64,000 nucleotides of DNA from an uncultured Candidatus Poseidoniales archaeon (GCA_902563095.1 CACEWA010000002.1:1-64000); one strand, 5' to 3'. Shown: positions 1 to 8,276, numbered from the stretch's first letter. The notes: generated by a model not told the origin, from the letters alone. Made by a program: numbers and translations.

Positions 1-1
1 T

Positions 2-109
2 ACATTCCGCCGAGATCATGATTCAAAACGTCCTAGAATAAACAAAAATTCGAGTCGCAAGGACAGAGAGCAACGTGGGAAAGGCGACTATTACTCATTC
101 GATTCCTGA
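2..109 (+). CDS. 3' end of an unknown CDS with a basic tail
   Basis: An open frame enters from the left window edge and stops with TGA at 107-109, ten bases before the next start codon. The visible 35 residues are rich in Arg, Lys, Ser and Asp and end in a YYSFDS-like tail, which resembles the disordered nucleic-acid-binding tail of helicases or RNA-binding proteins. The Shine-Dalgarno-like GAGGTG for the next gene overlaps this stop, so the two are probably co-transcribed with the nuclease pair. No domain can be named because only the tail is visible, and short open frames arise by chance. Confidence 0.5.
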   Translation, partial: TFRRDHDSKRPRINKNSSRKDREQRGKGDYYSFDS

Positions 110-118
110 GGTGTGTAA

Positions 119-1723
119 ATGCCAGCACAAATCCCTCCCGAAGCACAATCGATAGGTAGGGCTAGGGGGAGATTGTCTGCATCATCACTGACGACATTTA
201 GAAGGTGCAAGGAGCAATGGTTTCTCAACTACAGAATAGGTTTGCGCGGCCCTCTTTCTCCTCACCAAGTAATGGGAATCGAAGTGGAAGATGCATTCTG
301 TTCAATCTTGATGCATAGAGCTCCAAAGGTTGAATCATTGAATGATTTAGAGAAATGGTGTCATAGTTTAATCAAAGAACACGCCACTAAAGCATTACAA
401 AATGGCAAATCTACCTTTGAAGATGCTATGTGGAACAAAGGAGATTTCGATGAGTATTTTGGTATAGATAATGTTTCTCAAATGCTAGAAAACGGAATTA
501 GATTACAACTTGAAGAAGTCCAGGCCTGTTTTGAGTCCGCAGGAGGGGTACATGAGTTCGAGATTCCAGCACCTTGCTGGGATTCTCCGCCGCATTTTAC
601 TCAGCCAGAAAAAGCGAATAGCATGATTGCATGGAAAGATGAACCTCACCAGTTTAGTCCAGAAATTACTTGGCAGGATGCCTGGGAAATCGCAAGGCCG
701 TGGGTAAAAGATCCAAGAAATCCTGAACCTCAGAGGATGTACCATCGCGATAAATGGGCTGCAGGTGAATGTGATTTAGTCTTAAGATGGGATGGTAAAG
801 TACGTATCATTGACATTAAGATGGGTGATGGTGAAGGTAAGTTTGCCTCTTCCCTACCAGATCAGTTGAATTTCTATGCATGGCTTTGGAATGAAACCCA
901 CGAATCGACATGCGATGGTCTTGAAGGATGGTATCTTAGCAATGGTTTGCGTAAGGTTGTCGAAGTGAAACCACTCTCAACGGATGAATATAGGGCAATT
1001 CATGATGAGATGAAGGAATGGAGCAATGACAATTCGTTCCCAATAAAATCTCCATGTAATGGAGAAGCAGGAGGATGCTATTGGTGTTCTGTCAATCAAG
1101 TTGAATTTGATTCACCAGAAATAACCATGCCATGCGAACCGCTGTCATCCATACCATCTAGAGTGAATGTGAAAGGCAGACTGCAAGGCGCTTGGGGGCC
1201 ATTGCCGAATCATTACGGCGAGATGGTTCTAGGTGCTATGATTCAAGCAGGAGATAAGATGGTGACATTAGAAGAGAGCCAACCTGGTTCTTATCCGACT
1301 ATGCATGAATCTTCACAAGATGACGTAGTTATCACGGGAGCTCTTCCAGGAGTTTGGAGGGGACAACCCCGATTGTATTTAGATGAGAATTCCTCTATAG
1401 AAGCAAGTTCTGAGGAGAAGTTAACTCGCATGGGTATGTTGAGGACAAAAGCCAATGTAATGGGTGTAGTTCTATCTTGTTCGAAGCGCGATGGTCGAAG
1501 ATCAGATGGTCGCCCGTGGTCGATGTTGTCTTTCCATTTGTGGGATGGAGAGAGAGTTGCTGAAGTGGTCGCATTCGGTTCAGCGATAAACGGCACTATG
1601 CTCTCGATTAAACCAGGTGATTTAGTAAAATTGACTTCTGCAGAGTTAGGTTGGAGAGAAGGATTGGTGCAATTACGTATCGATTCTCGGACAACTAGAA
1701 TTGAAATCAAATCGAAGCCTTGA
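119..1723 (+). CDS. PD-(D/E)XK (RecB/Cas4/Dna2-like) Fe-S nuclease with C-terminal OB-like domain
   Basis: A 534-residue predicted DNA nuclease. The RecB-type core is visible: GECDLV near residue 216, the DIK motif near 232-234 and a QLNFYAWLW helix matching the QxxxY motif. One Cys near residue 30 and three near 313, 321 and 324 follow the one-plus-three pattern that binds a 4Fe-4S cluster in Cas4, AddB and Dna2. The last ~100 residues (around 440-534) look like an OB fold of the RPA/aspartyl-tRNA-synthetase type, suggesting ssDNA binding in cis. The ATG follows GAGGTG. The next gene is a paralog 28 bases downstream. No CRISPR or cas genes are near, so a role in repair or end resection is more likely than adaptation; this is inference. 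Confidence 0.75.
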   Translation: MPAQIPPEAQSIGRARGRLSASSLTTFRRCKEQWFLNYRIGLRGPLSPHQVMGIEVEDAFCSILMHRAPKVESLNDLEKWCHSLIKEHATKALQNGKSTFEDAMWNKGDFDEYFGIDNVSQMLENGIRLQLEEVQACFESAGGVHEFEIPAPCWDSPPHFTQPEKANSMIAWKDEPHQFSPEITWQDAWEIARPWVKDPRNPEPQRMYHRDKWAAGECDLVLRWDGKVRIIDIKMGDGEGKFASSLPDQLNFYAWLWNETHESTCDGLEGWYLSNGLRKVVEVKPLSTDEYRAIHDEMKEWSNDNSFPIKSPCNGEAGGCYWCSVNQVEFDSPEITMPCEPLSSIPSRVNVKGRLQGAWGPLPNHYGEMVLGAMIQAGDKMVTLEESQPGSYPTMHESSQDDVVITGALPGVWRGQPRLYLDENSSIEASSEEKLTRMGMLRTKANVMGVVLSCSKRDGRRSDGRPWSMLSFHLWDGERVAEVVAFGSAINGTMLSIKPGDLVKLTSAELGWREGLVQLRIDSRTTRIEIKSKP

Positions 1724-1751
1724 ATAGACTCCATCAGGGGCTTGCTAAGTC

Positions 1752-3518
1752 ATGCCAGTGCGAAGTGCGGATCCCGAGACCGATGACATTGGTCGCTTTA
1801 ACCGGCTTTCAGCCTCACAAGCAAACACTTGGGATGATTGCCCTAGGTTGTGGTATTATCAAAATAAGATGAGGCTAAAATTCCCGCAAACACCTCCTCT
1901 GTTCTTGGGTAGAGCTGTTGAAGAATGTGTATGTAGGGTTCTAATGGAATCTCCAGGTTTAGTATTCGCTTCAGCACCTTTGGATGTAATGTCGAATGGT
2001 GCTGATAACCTACTACCTCTTTTCGATGATGAGTTGCCAAATGATTTCATGACTTGGTGTGAATCTAGAGTCGACATTCATTGGCCAAAAATCAGAGATG
2101 AAATGCATGAGGAATGGTCCAAAAATGCCCGTAAAGCAGGTAATTGGCATGAATACTCAATGGATGCATATCGAGATATGTGCATAACAGCATTACGAAT
2201 GCATATGGATGAAGTTGTCCAATGTAGAGATACAGTCGATAAAAAGGAGTTATCCGATTGGCGTAACGGTATCAATCATCCTATTTCGGCACCAGATGGT
2301 CGAGAAAACTCAGGGGCGCACCCTCTAGCCAAAACAGGAGAATGCACTCTAGTGGAGGCATGGGAAATAGCTAGGCCATGGTTCGTAGACCCAGATGCAG
2401 AACCATTTTCATTGAATGTTGTTCATCCAGACCACTGGTTCCAAGGTGAATACGACCTAGTCTACCGTCACGGTGGCAAAATCAGAATCATGGATCTCAA
2501 AGCCAGCAGAGGTGGCGGAGATAGAAGTGGTAATTACATCGAGCAGTTGCGCATTTATGCAATGCTTTGGTCTATTACTCATGAAGGAAAGATTCCTGAT
2601 AATCTAGAAGTTTGGTATCTTGGAGTTGGTGTAAGAAAGAATGTTGCAGTTCCTTCCGCGCAAGAAGTATCGGAATTGGAAAGTAAACTTCACGATTTGT
2701 GGCAAGAAATCAAGGGCATCGAGGTTACAATCGAAGATTGCCCCCCTATTCCAAGGCCACTTCGAGGATATGGGGAAGGCGGAGTTAAGGAAGAAGATCC
2801 TTCAGAATCTCGTTGTTCAACTTGTGATTGGTCAGGATTGTGTCCTAATGGAACAGGTGATGATGATTTACCAAGCGGCGGAGTTCACCAGCCGCCTGGA
2901 GACCTCAAGACATATGATTTGACTCCATTCAATGAATTGGTACCTAGGGTGAATATATTCTGTGAAGCGTTTAGTGTTACAAATGTTCCAGATAAGCCAC
3001 CAAATATCACAATAGAACAAGATGGTGGATTTGCATTCGTTAGAATCATTGCAGAGGAAAGTGAAGGAGTGCTTACTTACCCTGTAGAAGTTCAGAAAGG
3101 AGACACACTGCGTCTAGTCGGAGTAATTCCTTCAACCAATTGGAAGGGGGAGTTACAACTCAAAGTCGACCCCTATGCTCGAGTTGAAAAAGCAGATCAT
3201 AGCGAAGATGGAGACATCGGCCTATTCGATTTCAGAGCCAGGTGGAATGTAGTTGGCAGAGTCGCTTATTCAACCTTCAAGTCAGGTATTGGTAAGACTG
3301 GAAAACCATGGGCGCGCAAAGGATTGGTTATCTTGGATGAAACAAGTAGAGTGACAGTTGAGGGCTGGGATAATGCGTGGCCAAGTATCTACAACACCCT
3401 CAAGCAAGGAGACGAGGTTGCAATACTCAATGTCTCATTAGACGCCTGGGCAGTCGATGTGAAAGCTAACCTAGAGAAAGGTAGTACAATCCATGTAATA
3501 TCTAGAGCAGACGATTAA
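1752..3518 (+). CDS. second PD-(D/E)XK Fe-S nuclease with OB-like C-terminus, paralog of the preceding gene
   Basis: A 588-residue paralog of the upstream nuclease with the same architecture. GEYDLV near residue 232, DLK near 248-250 and an EQLRIYAMLW helix form the RecB active site. The Cys near residue 30 plus Cys near 355, 358 and 364 (CSTC...GLC) match the Cas4/AddB iron-sulfur arrangement. A C-terminal region of about 130 residues again looks OB-like (RWNVVGRVAYSTFKSG onward). All expected catalytic residues are present in both copies, so neither appears to be a dead partner. The tight tandem spacing suggests the products act together, perhaps as a heterodimer on DNA ends. The substrate is unknown. 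Confidence 0.75.
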   Translation: MPVRSADPETDDIGRFNRLSASQANTWDDCPRLWYYQNKMRLKFPQTPPLFLGRAVEECVCRVLMESPGLVFASAPLDVMSNGADNLLPLFDDELPNDFMTWCESRVDIHWPKIRDEMHEEWSKNARKAGNWHEYSMDAYRDMCITALRMHMDEVVQCRDTVDKKELSDWRNGINHPISAPDGRENSGAHPLAKTGECTLVEAWEIARPWFVDPDAEPFSLNVVHPDHWFQGEYDLVYRHGGKIRIMDLKASRGGGDRSGNYIEQLRIYAMLWSITHEGKIPDNLEVWYLGVGVRKNVAVPSAQEVSELESKLHDLWQEIKGIEVTIEDCPPIPRPLRGYGEGGVKEEDPSESRCSTCDWSGLCPNGTGDDDLPSGGVHQPPGDLKTYDLTPFNELVPRVNIFCEAFSVTNVPDKPPNITIEQDGGFAFVRIIAEESEGVLTYPVEVQKGDTLRLVGVIPSTNWKGELQLKVDPYARVEKADHSEDGDIGLFDFRARWNVVGRVAYSTFKSGIGKTGKPWARKGLVILDETSRVTVEGWDNAWPSIYNTLKQGDEVAILNVSLDAWAVDVKANLEKGSTIHVISRADD

Positions 3519-3568
3519 TTTCAATAATCCGGAGTTTTCTTTAATTAATTGTATATTTAGTATGAGAT

Positions 3569-3979
3569 ATGAGAGGAGGCAATCTACTCTTCACAAAACC
3601 AGATGAAATTGTATCTGATAATCAAGTGGCTGAAGATAATTTGATTCTTAGTCGATATGATAGGAAAATCAAATTTTGGGTAATCTTGTTGATACTTTTT
3701 GTCGCCGTATCAGCGTTTACGAATATGCTTGCAACTAGGAATCAAGTAACAGCCGAAGAGCGATTCATTTGCGTCTCTCTAGGCGCTGATTACTATGAGC
3801 CTGGCGATTGGGATTGCAAAGAAATTAGAGACAAGTATGATGCTTACAAAACACAAATTTTGATCAGTTATATCGCATATTTACCGATAGGATTTTCTCT
3901 AGTAAGCATCGGTGTTAATCTGAAACGTAAAATGGCCCACAAGCAAACTCTAAGCAGTGGTATTTTACTTCCAGAATAA
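3569..3979 (+). CDS. small two-helix membrane protein, unknown
   Basis: 136 residues. Two hydrophobic segments (about residues 37-52 and 95-113) flank an acidic, Cys-containing extracellular or luminal loop (FICVSLGADYYEPGDWDCK). The loop holds two Cys that could form a disulfide. The gene follows the nuclease pair by 50 AT-rich bases that include a plausible promoter (TTAATTAATTGTATATTTAG region) and has GAGG-like sequence only inside the start. No family was recognised. Confidence 0.6.
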   Translation: MRGGNLLFTKPDEIVSDNQVAEDNLILSRYDRKIKFWVILLILFVAVSAFTNMLATRNQVTAEERFICVSLGADYYEPGDWDCKEIRDKYDAYKTQILISYIAYLPIGFSLVSIGVNLKRKMAHKQTLSSGILLPE

Positions 3980-3995
3980 GCATTAGATGAGGAAG

Positions 3996-4078
3996 CGCCG
4001 AGAGGGAGATTTGAACTCCCGCGTCCAAGGGACAGTGGATTTCGAATCCACCGCAATACCGGGCTATGCGATCTCGGC
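3996..4078 (-). tRNA. tRNA-Ser(CGA)
   Basis: On the minus strand the sequence folds as a class II tRNA. The acceptor is GCCGAGA/TCTCGGC with discriminator G, the anticodon stem GTGGA/TCCAC encloses loop TTCGAAA (anticodon CGA), a long variable arm contains GTCC/GGAC, and the T arm is GGGAG-TTCAAAT-CTCCC. The long variable arm and discriminator G agree with serine identity. CCA is not encoded. Confidence 0.95.
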
Positions 4079-4134
4079 TGACAAGCCGCCCACCTGCACG
4101 ACCATCATAAGCGTGATGTCACTCGGGTGGAGCG

Positions 4135-4335
4135 ATGAAGATTGCACTGAAGGGTCATGGCCACGACCATGTCATTGAATTAGAGGCAGGTTCTACAGTA
4201 AAGCAAGCTCTAATCGAGATTGGAATACATCCTTCTACAGTAATTGTTAGTCACGAGGACATAGTGTTGCCACATACCACCGTTCTAAACGCAGATGTTT
4301 CACTAGATCTGACAATAGTCAGTTCTGGTGGCTGA
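4135..4335 (+). CDS. SAMP/ThiS/MoaD-like ubiquitin-fold protein
   Basis: A 66-residue beta-grasp protein ending in Gly-Gly (IVSSGG), the hallmark of ThiS, MoaD and archaeal SAMP modifiers, which are adenylated at the terminal Gly by an E1-like enzyme and used for sulfur transfer or protein conjugation. The pattern of a short beta hairpin, one helix (TVKQALIEIG) and VIVSHEDIVLPHTTVLNADVSLDL fits the family. It stands alone between tRNA-Ser and the convergent PAC2 gene, whose stop abuts its own. SAMP2-type tRNA thiolation is the likeliest role, with MoaD or ThiS as alternatives. Confidence 0.8.
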   Translation: MKIALKGHGHDHVIELEAGSTVKQALIEIGIHPSTVIVSHEDIVLPHTTVLNADVSLDLTIVSSGG

Positions 4336-5073
4336 TTACATGTAGATTGAATCAGGAGATTCTGATAACTCTGAAATCAAATCTTCAGCCTTGCCAGGGT
4401 GCATTTCTTTCAGTTTGGCTGCGAGTCTCTCAGTAGCATCGATTGGAATTGGCAAAGGCAATGACCACCATTTACGTATGGTCTCAAGTAGCAACTGTGC
4501 GGCTACAGGGTCTGCAGAATTTCCTACAGTTGTTGCAATTGTACATGATGTCTTGACATTCTTTACCGGCCCAATTGCTGTGATCAATGCAGCCATACCA
4601 ATTACACCAGATTTGGGTTCATCTCTACGAACATCCACTCCTTGGGATTCTAGTTCAATTCTATATTTAGATGAACTAGTAACTGAAAAAATGTCTTTCC
4701 TTTCAGCAGGCGCAGACATCCCTGCTAGAACCAAAACCTCTCCTCCTTCAAACAAATCAAGAATTGTAACTGCCATATCATGCTGTCCTTCCGCAGTCAT
4801 TGGCTGTGCATCACCGGTTAGAGTGAATACCACTCTGCCATCTACTTCAATTTTAGAAAGGAGTATGTGGGGAGGTGCAAGTAATCCATTTTCATCTAAT
4901 TTGGCCAATGGAGGTAATGTTGGGTGTATGATTCTAGCAATGGGTTCTGCATCCAATTCTGTGTTGACGGCATCAACCGCTAATTTACCAACATCTCCAA
5001 CCCCTGGCATGGCAACCAATAGTAGGCCACCAGCCGTTTGGGGCTGCGAAATCCAGTCGATGAGTACACCCAT
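4336..5073 (-). CDS. PAC2 family protein (proteasome assembly chaperone-like)
   Basis: A 245-residue cytosolic protein with PAC2-family features: an N-terminal GGLLLVAMPGVGDVGKLAVD segment, a central ILDLFEGGEVLVLAGM strand-loop, the GVIGMAALITAIG Gly-rich stretch and a C-terminal helix with KLKEMHPGKAEDLI. Archaeal PAC2 proteins are related to the eukaryotic PAC1/PAC2 proteasome chaperones. It is the last gene of the minus-strand L44e-S27e-aIF2alpha-Nop10 cluster, a position in which PAC2 genes recur in archaea. Its start lies 40 bases after the Nop10 stop. Confidence 0.85.
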   Translation of the reverse strand: MGVLIDWISQPQTAGGLLLVAMPGVGDVGKLAVDAVNTELDAEPIARIIHPTLPPLAKLDENGLLAPPHILLSKIEVDGRVVFTLTGDAQPMTAEGQHDMAVTILDLFEGGEVLVLAGMSAPAERKDIFSVTSSSKYRIELESQGVDVRRDEPKSGVIGMAALITAIGPVKNVKTSCTIATTVGNSADPVAAQLLLETIRKWWSLPLPIPIDATERLAAKLKEMHPGKAEDLISELSESPDSIYM

Positions 5074-5113
5074 GAAAGGTCCAGCGTATTTTGACGCGGT
5101 ATAATGATTCGCA

Positions 5114-5326
5114 TCATTCTTCTTCGCTAGAAGCCAATGTTGGAAGTGTTTGAGCCCACCCGTCTTCTTCCACTCCTTCGAGTTTTCTACGCAAGTGAGC
5201 TCTCTTATCTTCAGGCGACCATTTCATGGGTGCTGCAGCTTGTGCAATGCCTCCACAGGTTGGGCAAGTGGTCGAAAGAGAATATGCTCCACATTCCTTG
5301 CATTTCTGCATTTGTTGGCGAGCCAT
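5114..5326 (-). CDS. nop10: Nop10-like H/ACA RNP component
   Basis: A 70-residue protein starting MARQQMQKCKECG. It has the archaeal Nop10 zinc ribbon, CxxC at CKEC and CPTC eleven residues later, followed by the conserved PMKWSPEDKRAHLRRKLEG helix. Nop10 is a core subunit of the H/ACA pseudouridylation RNP with Cbf5, Gar1 and L7Ae. The ATG at 5326 is one base beyond the aIF2alpha stop, so the two are translationally coupled; a longer reading would overlap that gene by 40 bases. The C-terminal tail is acidic (ASSEEE). Confidence 0.88.
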   Translation of the reverse strand: MARQQMQKCKECGAYSLSTTCPTCGGIAQAAAPMKWSPEDKRAHLRRKLEGVEEDGWAQTLPTLASSEEE

Positions 5327-5327
5327 T

Positions 5328-6119
5328 TCACTCCCTCTCTGCTTCAGCAGAACCGCCAGCAGCAACTACAACATCGATACATGCTTTAGTCGCATTATCC
5401 CATGCTTCTTCTGCGGTTTTGAAATCAGGTGCTTTGAGATCAATACGGTACGAAGGCGCTCCATCATAATGGCATGTAACCACTAGTTCTGCTTCTTTGT
5501 CAGATACATTTTCTGCAGCAATCAAAGCCTCTCTGATAACTTCAATTCCTTCAGATTGCTCGACATTTAGTGTGAAGCGACCTCTGATTTCAACAGTGTC
5601 TGGAATAATATTCTTCACTGCTATCTCGATGAATGCAGGAATCCAATCTCCTTCATATCCAATTTCAGTCAGTGATTCTGGGGTTTTTGCTGCTTCTTCA
5701 AATGCCCCGTATAGAGTAGCGAATGATTCAGTCAAGTCGGCTTGATATTCAGCGAGTTCATCTGATGACCATCCGACTTGTTCAGCTAAGACTTTGAGAA
5801 GTTGCTTCGCTCTTTCTTCATTCTTCCACTGTGCAAGTCTATCTCGCTTTCTTTCTTCACTAACAGACTTTAGTGACAATTCTAGGGAGTTCTTGTCATT
5901 GCGTGTCCTTAGAACCTTACAGATTAATCTTTGACCAGGACGAACGAATGCTCTGATATTCTTGACCCAGCCGCTAGCAATTTCGCCAATGAAAATGAAT
6001 CCTTCAATACCTCCGTATTCCTCTAGGTCAACGTAAGCACCGTTCTGCTTAACTTCACGAACCAAGGCAACAACTAGTTCTCCTTCGGAAGGACCGTTTT
6101 CGAGGAGATTTTTGGCCAT
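5328..6119 (-). CDS. translation initiation factor aIF2 alpha subunit
   Basis: A 263-residue homolog of archaeal/eukaryotic IF2-alpha, which helps deliver initiator tRNA to the small subunit. The N-terminal S1 OB domain (GELVVALVREVKQNGAYVDL, GFIFIGEIASGWVKNIR, VRPGQRLICKVLR) is followed by the helical domain and the alpha-beta C-terminal domain (VEIRGRFTLNVEQSEGIEVI, ending with the RIDLKAPDFKTAEEAW strand-helix). The start at MAKNLLENG was chosen because the longer reading overlaps S27e. It lies between S27e and Nop10, the standard archaeal order. Confidence 0.93.
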   Translation of the reverse strand: MAKNLLENGPSEGELVVALVREVKQNGAYVDLEEYGGIEGFIFIGEIASGWVKNIRAFVRPGQRLICKVLRTRNDKNSLELSLKSVSEERKRDRLAQWKNEERAKQLLKVLAEQVGWSSDELAEYQADLTESFATLYGAFEEAAKTPESLTEIGYEGDWIPAFIEIAVKNIIPDTVEIRGRFTLNVEQSEGIEVIREALIAAENVSDKEAELVVTCHYDGAPSYRIDLKAPDFKTAEEAWDNATKACIDVVVAAGGSAEAERE

Positions 6120-6136
6120 GGAGGACTTGCCTCCAT

Positions 6137-6307
6137 TCACTCAAGGATTTCTACGACACTGCAGCCGACCAACTGGGCCTTGCCCCCAGAAGGGTTTGTC
6201 ATTGTAGCACCACATACCGCACAAGCGATTGGGATTGTGGCACGGGAGAAGATGATGCTCTCTGAGGAGCAGTCTCGACATGAAACTTTTAGGAACTTAC
6301 CAGACAT
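6137..6307 (-). CDS. rps27e: 30S ribosomal protein S27e
   Basis: Translating the minus strand gives 56 residues (57 if the preceding adjacent ATG is used): MSGKFLKVSCRDCSSES, then CAVCGATMTNPSGGKAQLVG and a VEILE end. The C4 zinc finger (CRDC and CAVC) and the SGGKA stretch are diagnostic of S27e. Of two adjacent ATGs the second is preferred because the GAGGTG at 6314-6319 then sits six bases upstream. The stop lies 17 bases before the chosen aIF2alpha start, in the operon order L44e-S27e-aIF2alpha. Confidence 0.95.
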   Translation of the reverse strand: MSGKFLKVSCRDCSSESIIFSRATIPIACAVCGATMTNPSGGKAQLVGCSVVEILE

Positions 6308-6317
6308 CATTTACACC

Positions 6318-6602
6318 TCAGTTATCTACTAGTTCGAATTTCTTTGCACGCTGGCAAGGAGCATAGTGGGCCTTGCCAGTTTCAGTGCAACGGAATAGGA
6401 TGTTTACACGCTTTGTAGGCTTTTCACGACCATCTGGCTTTGGACGAGGGAAACCACGGTATCCTGCCATGACTCTACGGAAACGTCGCTGACCCCACTT
6501 TAGTTCACTAGCGCGTCGCTTCTTGACACGCTCTACGGTATGCATTGTATGCTTACCAGCACTAGGGCTGTATCGCTTTACTTGACGTGGCATCTTTACC
6601 AT
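6318..6602 (-). CDS. rpl44e: 50S ribosomal protein L44e lacking most zinc ligands
   Basis: A 94-residue L44e: MPRQVKRY, VERVKKRRAS, KWGQRRFRRVMAGYRGFPRP, EKPTKRVNILFRC and RAKKFEL match the family along its length. Archaeal L44e normally carries a C4 zinc site (YCPxC near the N-terminus and RCxxCGKAH near the C-terminus). Here the first pair reads YSPSAGKH and the second CTETGKAH, leaving one of four ligands plus one Cys displaced downstream (APCQ). Binding to the ribosome is presumably zinc-independent. AAGGTGAG precedes the ATG. First gene of the minus-strand translation operon. Confidence 0.93.
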   Translation of the reverse strand: MVKMPRQVKRYSPSAGKHTMHTVERVKKRRASELKWGQRRFRRVMAGYRGFPRPKPDGREKPTKRVNILFRCTETGKAHYAPCQRAKKFELVDN

Positions 6603-6701
6603 AGTCTCACCTTGAGCATTCGGCCCACTAGCGTCCTCTATTTAGTGGTGACGGATTAGCATAAATCACGAATCAGCCCACTGAGGCCAAGATTACCGGT
6701 G

Positions 6702-7520
6702 ATGTTCATAAATCATAATGTCGCCGTCCAACTTATGGATTCAATGTTGGAGGCCGCAATCTGGTTTTGGATTCCATTAAGTTTGATTCCTCTTGGGGCA
6801 TGGCTTTCAATAAGTGGGAAAGCCAAATCACTGGGCAAAATAATCGCAGTTGCTGGATTACTCCTGGTAATGATTTCATCTTGGACAGTCCCAGCCTCAG
6901 ATTCGACCGCAGGAGGCCATTTGCTGCTTTCCATTCTAGCACCTTCGTTGTTATTGGCTTACGGTGTACATGGAATGGTATTCGGAGGAAATGTGCCAGT
7001 AGGAAGATTAGACTCAACTGCGCGCTGGAGTGGCTCGATTGCGATCATAGTATCCTTGTTGATTTTCTGTTTGATGCATTGGTACAACTTGACACCTCTT
7101 TGGAGGGACGGTGAAGTAAATCCGTACTGGATTGTGTTCTGGCCGACATTTTTGCTGTTTTCAACATCGCTGAGTTCAGCGTCGGCTGTTGCATTGGTGA
7201 GTTACGGGGACAACAGATTGTCTGAATCTATCCGTCTTGCAATTCTTTCAGTAATTATGGCGGGGATCGCTCTTGCAGCGATGATTTTCGACGGATACAT
7301 GACCACATCGGATGAGTTCAGAGATTATCTTTGGTTAGCCACAGCAGATATTTTCGGAACAATAGTTGGAATTTCTCTAGCAATAGGTGCCTTTGCTATG
7401 GTGATATGGGCATATGAAAATTCATTGCCTTTGCCAGAAAATTCACTACCGCCAACTGAAGAAGAAATCAAGCATGTCGTCTCCTTAGCTGAAAACCATA
7501 TCGGAGGTGAAGAAGAATGA
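6702..7520 (+). CDS. polytopic membrane protein, unknown
   Basis: About 272 residues with roughly seven hydrophobic segments (for example WFWIPLSLIPLGAWLSI, IIAVAGLLLVMISSW, LLLSILAPSLLLAYGVHG, SIAIIVSLLIFCLMHW) and an acidic soluble tail (TEEEIKHVVSLAENHIGGEEE). The His, Trp and Tyr near the helix ends (HWYN, DGEVNPYW) hint at a cofactor-binding or heme-copper-associated membrane protein, but no family was recognised. It overlaps the next gene by the ATGA arrangement, so both are translated together and probably form one complex. The start was set at the first ATG after GGTG; 6735 is an alternative. Confidence 0.65.
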   Translation: MFINHNVAVQLMDSMLEAAIWFWIPLSLIPLGAWLSISGKAKSLGKIIAVAGLLLVMISSWTVPASDSTAGGHLLLSILAPSLLLAYGVHGMVFGGNVPVGRLDSTARWSGSIAIIVSLLIFCLMHWYNLTPLWRDGEVNPYWIVFWPTFLLFSTSLSSASAVALVSYGDNRLSESIRLAILSVIMAGIALAAMIFDGYMTTSDEFRDYLWLATADIFGTIVGISLAIGAFAMVIWAYENSLPLPENSLPPTEEEIKHVVSLAENHIGGEEE

Positions 7521-7975
7521 AGCAATCAGAGTCTTCATGGAGGTTGCTAATACTTGCAGCATTTTTACCGATATTAGTTCTAGTTGCAATCAATATCACT
7601 GGAGATTGGAAGAATGATTTCCATCCTGAATCATTCAAGAGATTTGGAAATGCGATTCTAACCTCTTATGTCATAATGGGAATTATCTTGATTGGAAATT
7701 TATTCTTCTATGCGGATTCAAGGCATCGCCCATTCGCTCCTTTTGTTGGAATGATGTTTGCTTTAGCAGTTGGAATACTAATTGCTTGGGCTCTAATTTC
7801 GAATGATGATCTATTGCTAGAAGCAAATAGTGGATTGCGTGCTCAAATGTTATCCAATGTAGTACATCTTCTCGTTAGCGGCACAGCAATGCTTCTTGCA
7901 TCATTATTGGCTATTGGTGTCACATTTGCGATGATTACAGGGCGGGAAAGAAGGGTTCTTTTCGAAGAAGAGTAG
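7517..7975 (+). CDS. small polytopic membrane protein, unknown
   Basis: 152 residues with four hydrophobic stretches (LLILAAFLPILVLVAINI, TSYVIMGIILIGNLFF, APFVGMMFALAVGILIAWAL, LLVSGTAMLLASLLAIGVTF). The start overlaps the stop of the preceding membrane gene by four bases (ATGA), indicating translational coupling and likely a shared membrane complex. There are no recognised catalytic motifs. The C-terminus is short, charged and cytosolic (TGRERRVLFEEE). Confidence 0.65.
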   Translation: MKQSESSWRLLILAAFLPILVLVAINITGDWKNDFHPESFKRFGNAILTSYVIMGIILIGNLFFYADSRHRPFAPFVGMMFALAVGILIAWALISNDDLLLEANSGLRAQMLSNVVHLLVSGTAMLLASLLAIGVTFAMITGRERRVLFEEE

Positions 7976-8037
7976 AATTTCTGTGACCCGTCGGTTTGAT
8001 AAAGGGAGGGCTGGTGGCCGAGCCGTTAGGTGATATC

Positions 8038-8211
8038 ATGTCCAAGGGTACTCCATCAATGGGTAAGAGGCAGAAGACCACCCATATTCGTTGCCGCAGG
8101 TGCGGTAAAAATTCCTTCCACAAGCAGAAAGGTGTTTGTGCATCATGTGGCTATGGCTCCACTTCAAGAATGCGTTCATACCGCTGGTCCAAGAAGACTC
8201 GCCGACCCTGA
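8038..8211 (+). CDS. rpl37e: 50S ribosomal protein L37e
   Basis: 57 residues starting [19 protein letters not shown], the conserved L37e beginning. The C4 zinc finger is intact (CRRC and CASC), and the tail [14 protein letters not shown] is the typical basic rRNA-binding end. TAGGTGAT lies just upstream of the ATG; a longer upstream reading adds non-conserved residues. A T-run follows the stop (8215-8221), a plausible archaeal transcription terminator. Confidence 0.95.
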   Translation: MSKGTPSMGKRQKTTHIRCRRCGKNSFHKQKGVCASCGYGSTSRMRSYRWSKKTRRP

Positions 8212-8276
8212 GTTTTTTTCAGATTTAGAGAAAGGGCTGTAAAGCCCCTGCGATTCGATTAGTTTGGGCGAGACAA

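Noticed and set aside
119..3518. Cas4-like nucleases as a sign of a CRISPR-Cas locus
   Set aside because: No repeat-spacer array and no cas1, cas2 or effector gene is visible anywhere in the window, and the OB-like tails are not typical of Cas4.
4391..5104. Long plus-strand open frame opposite the PAC2 gene
   Set aside because: Ser/Thr-rich composition typical of an antisense shadow, while the minus strand shows PAC2 motifs and lies in a conserved operon.
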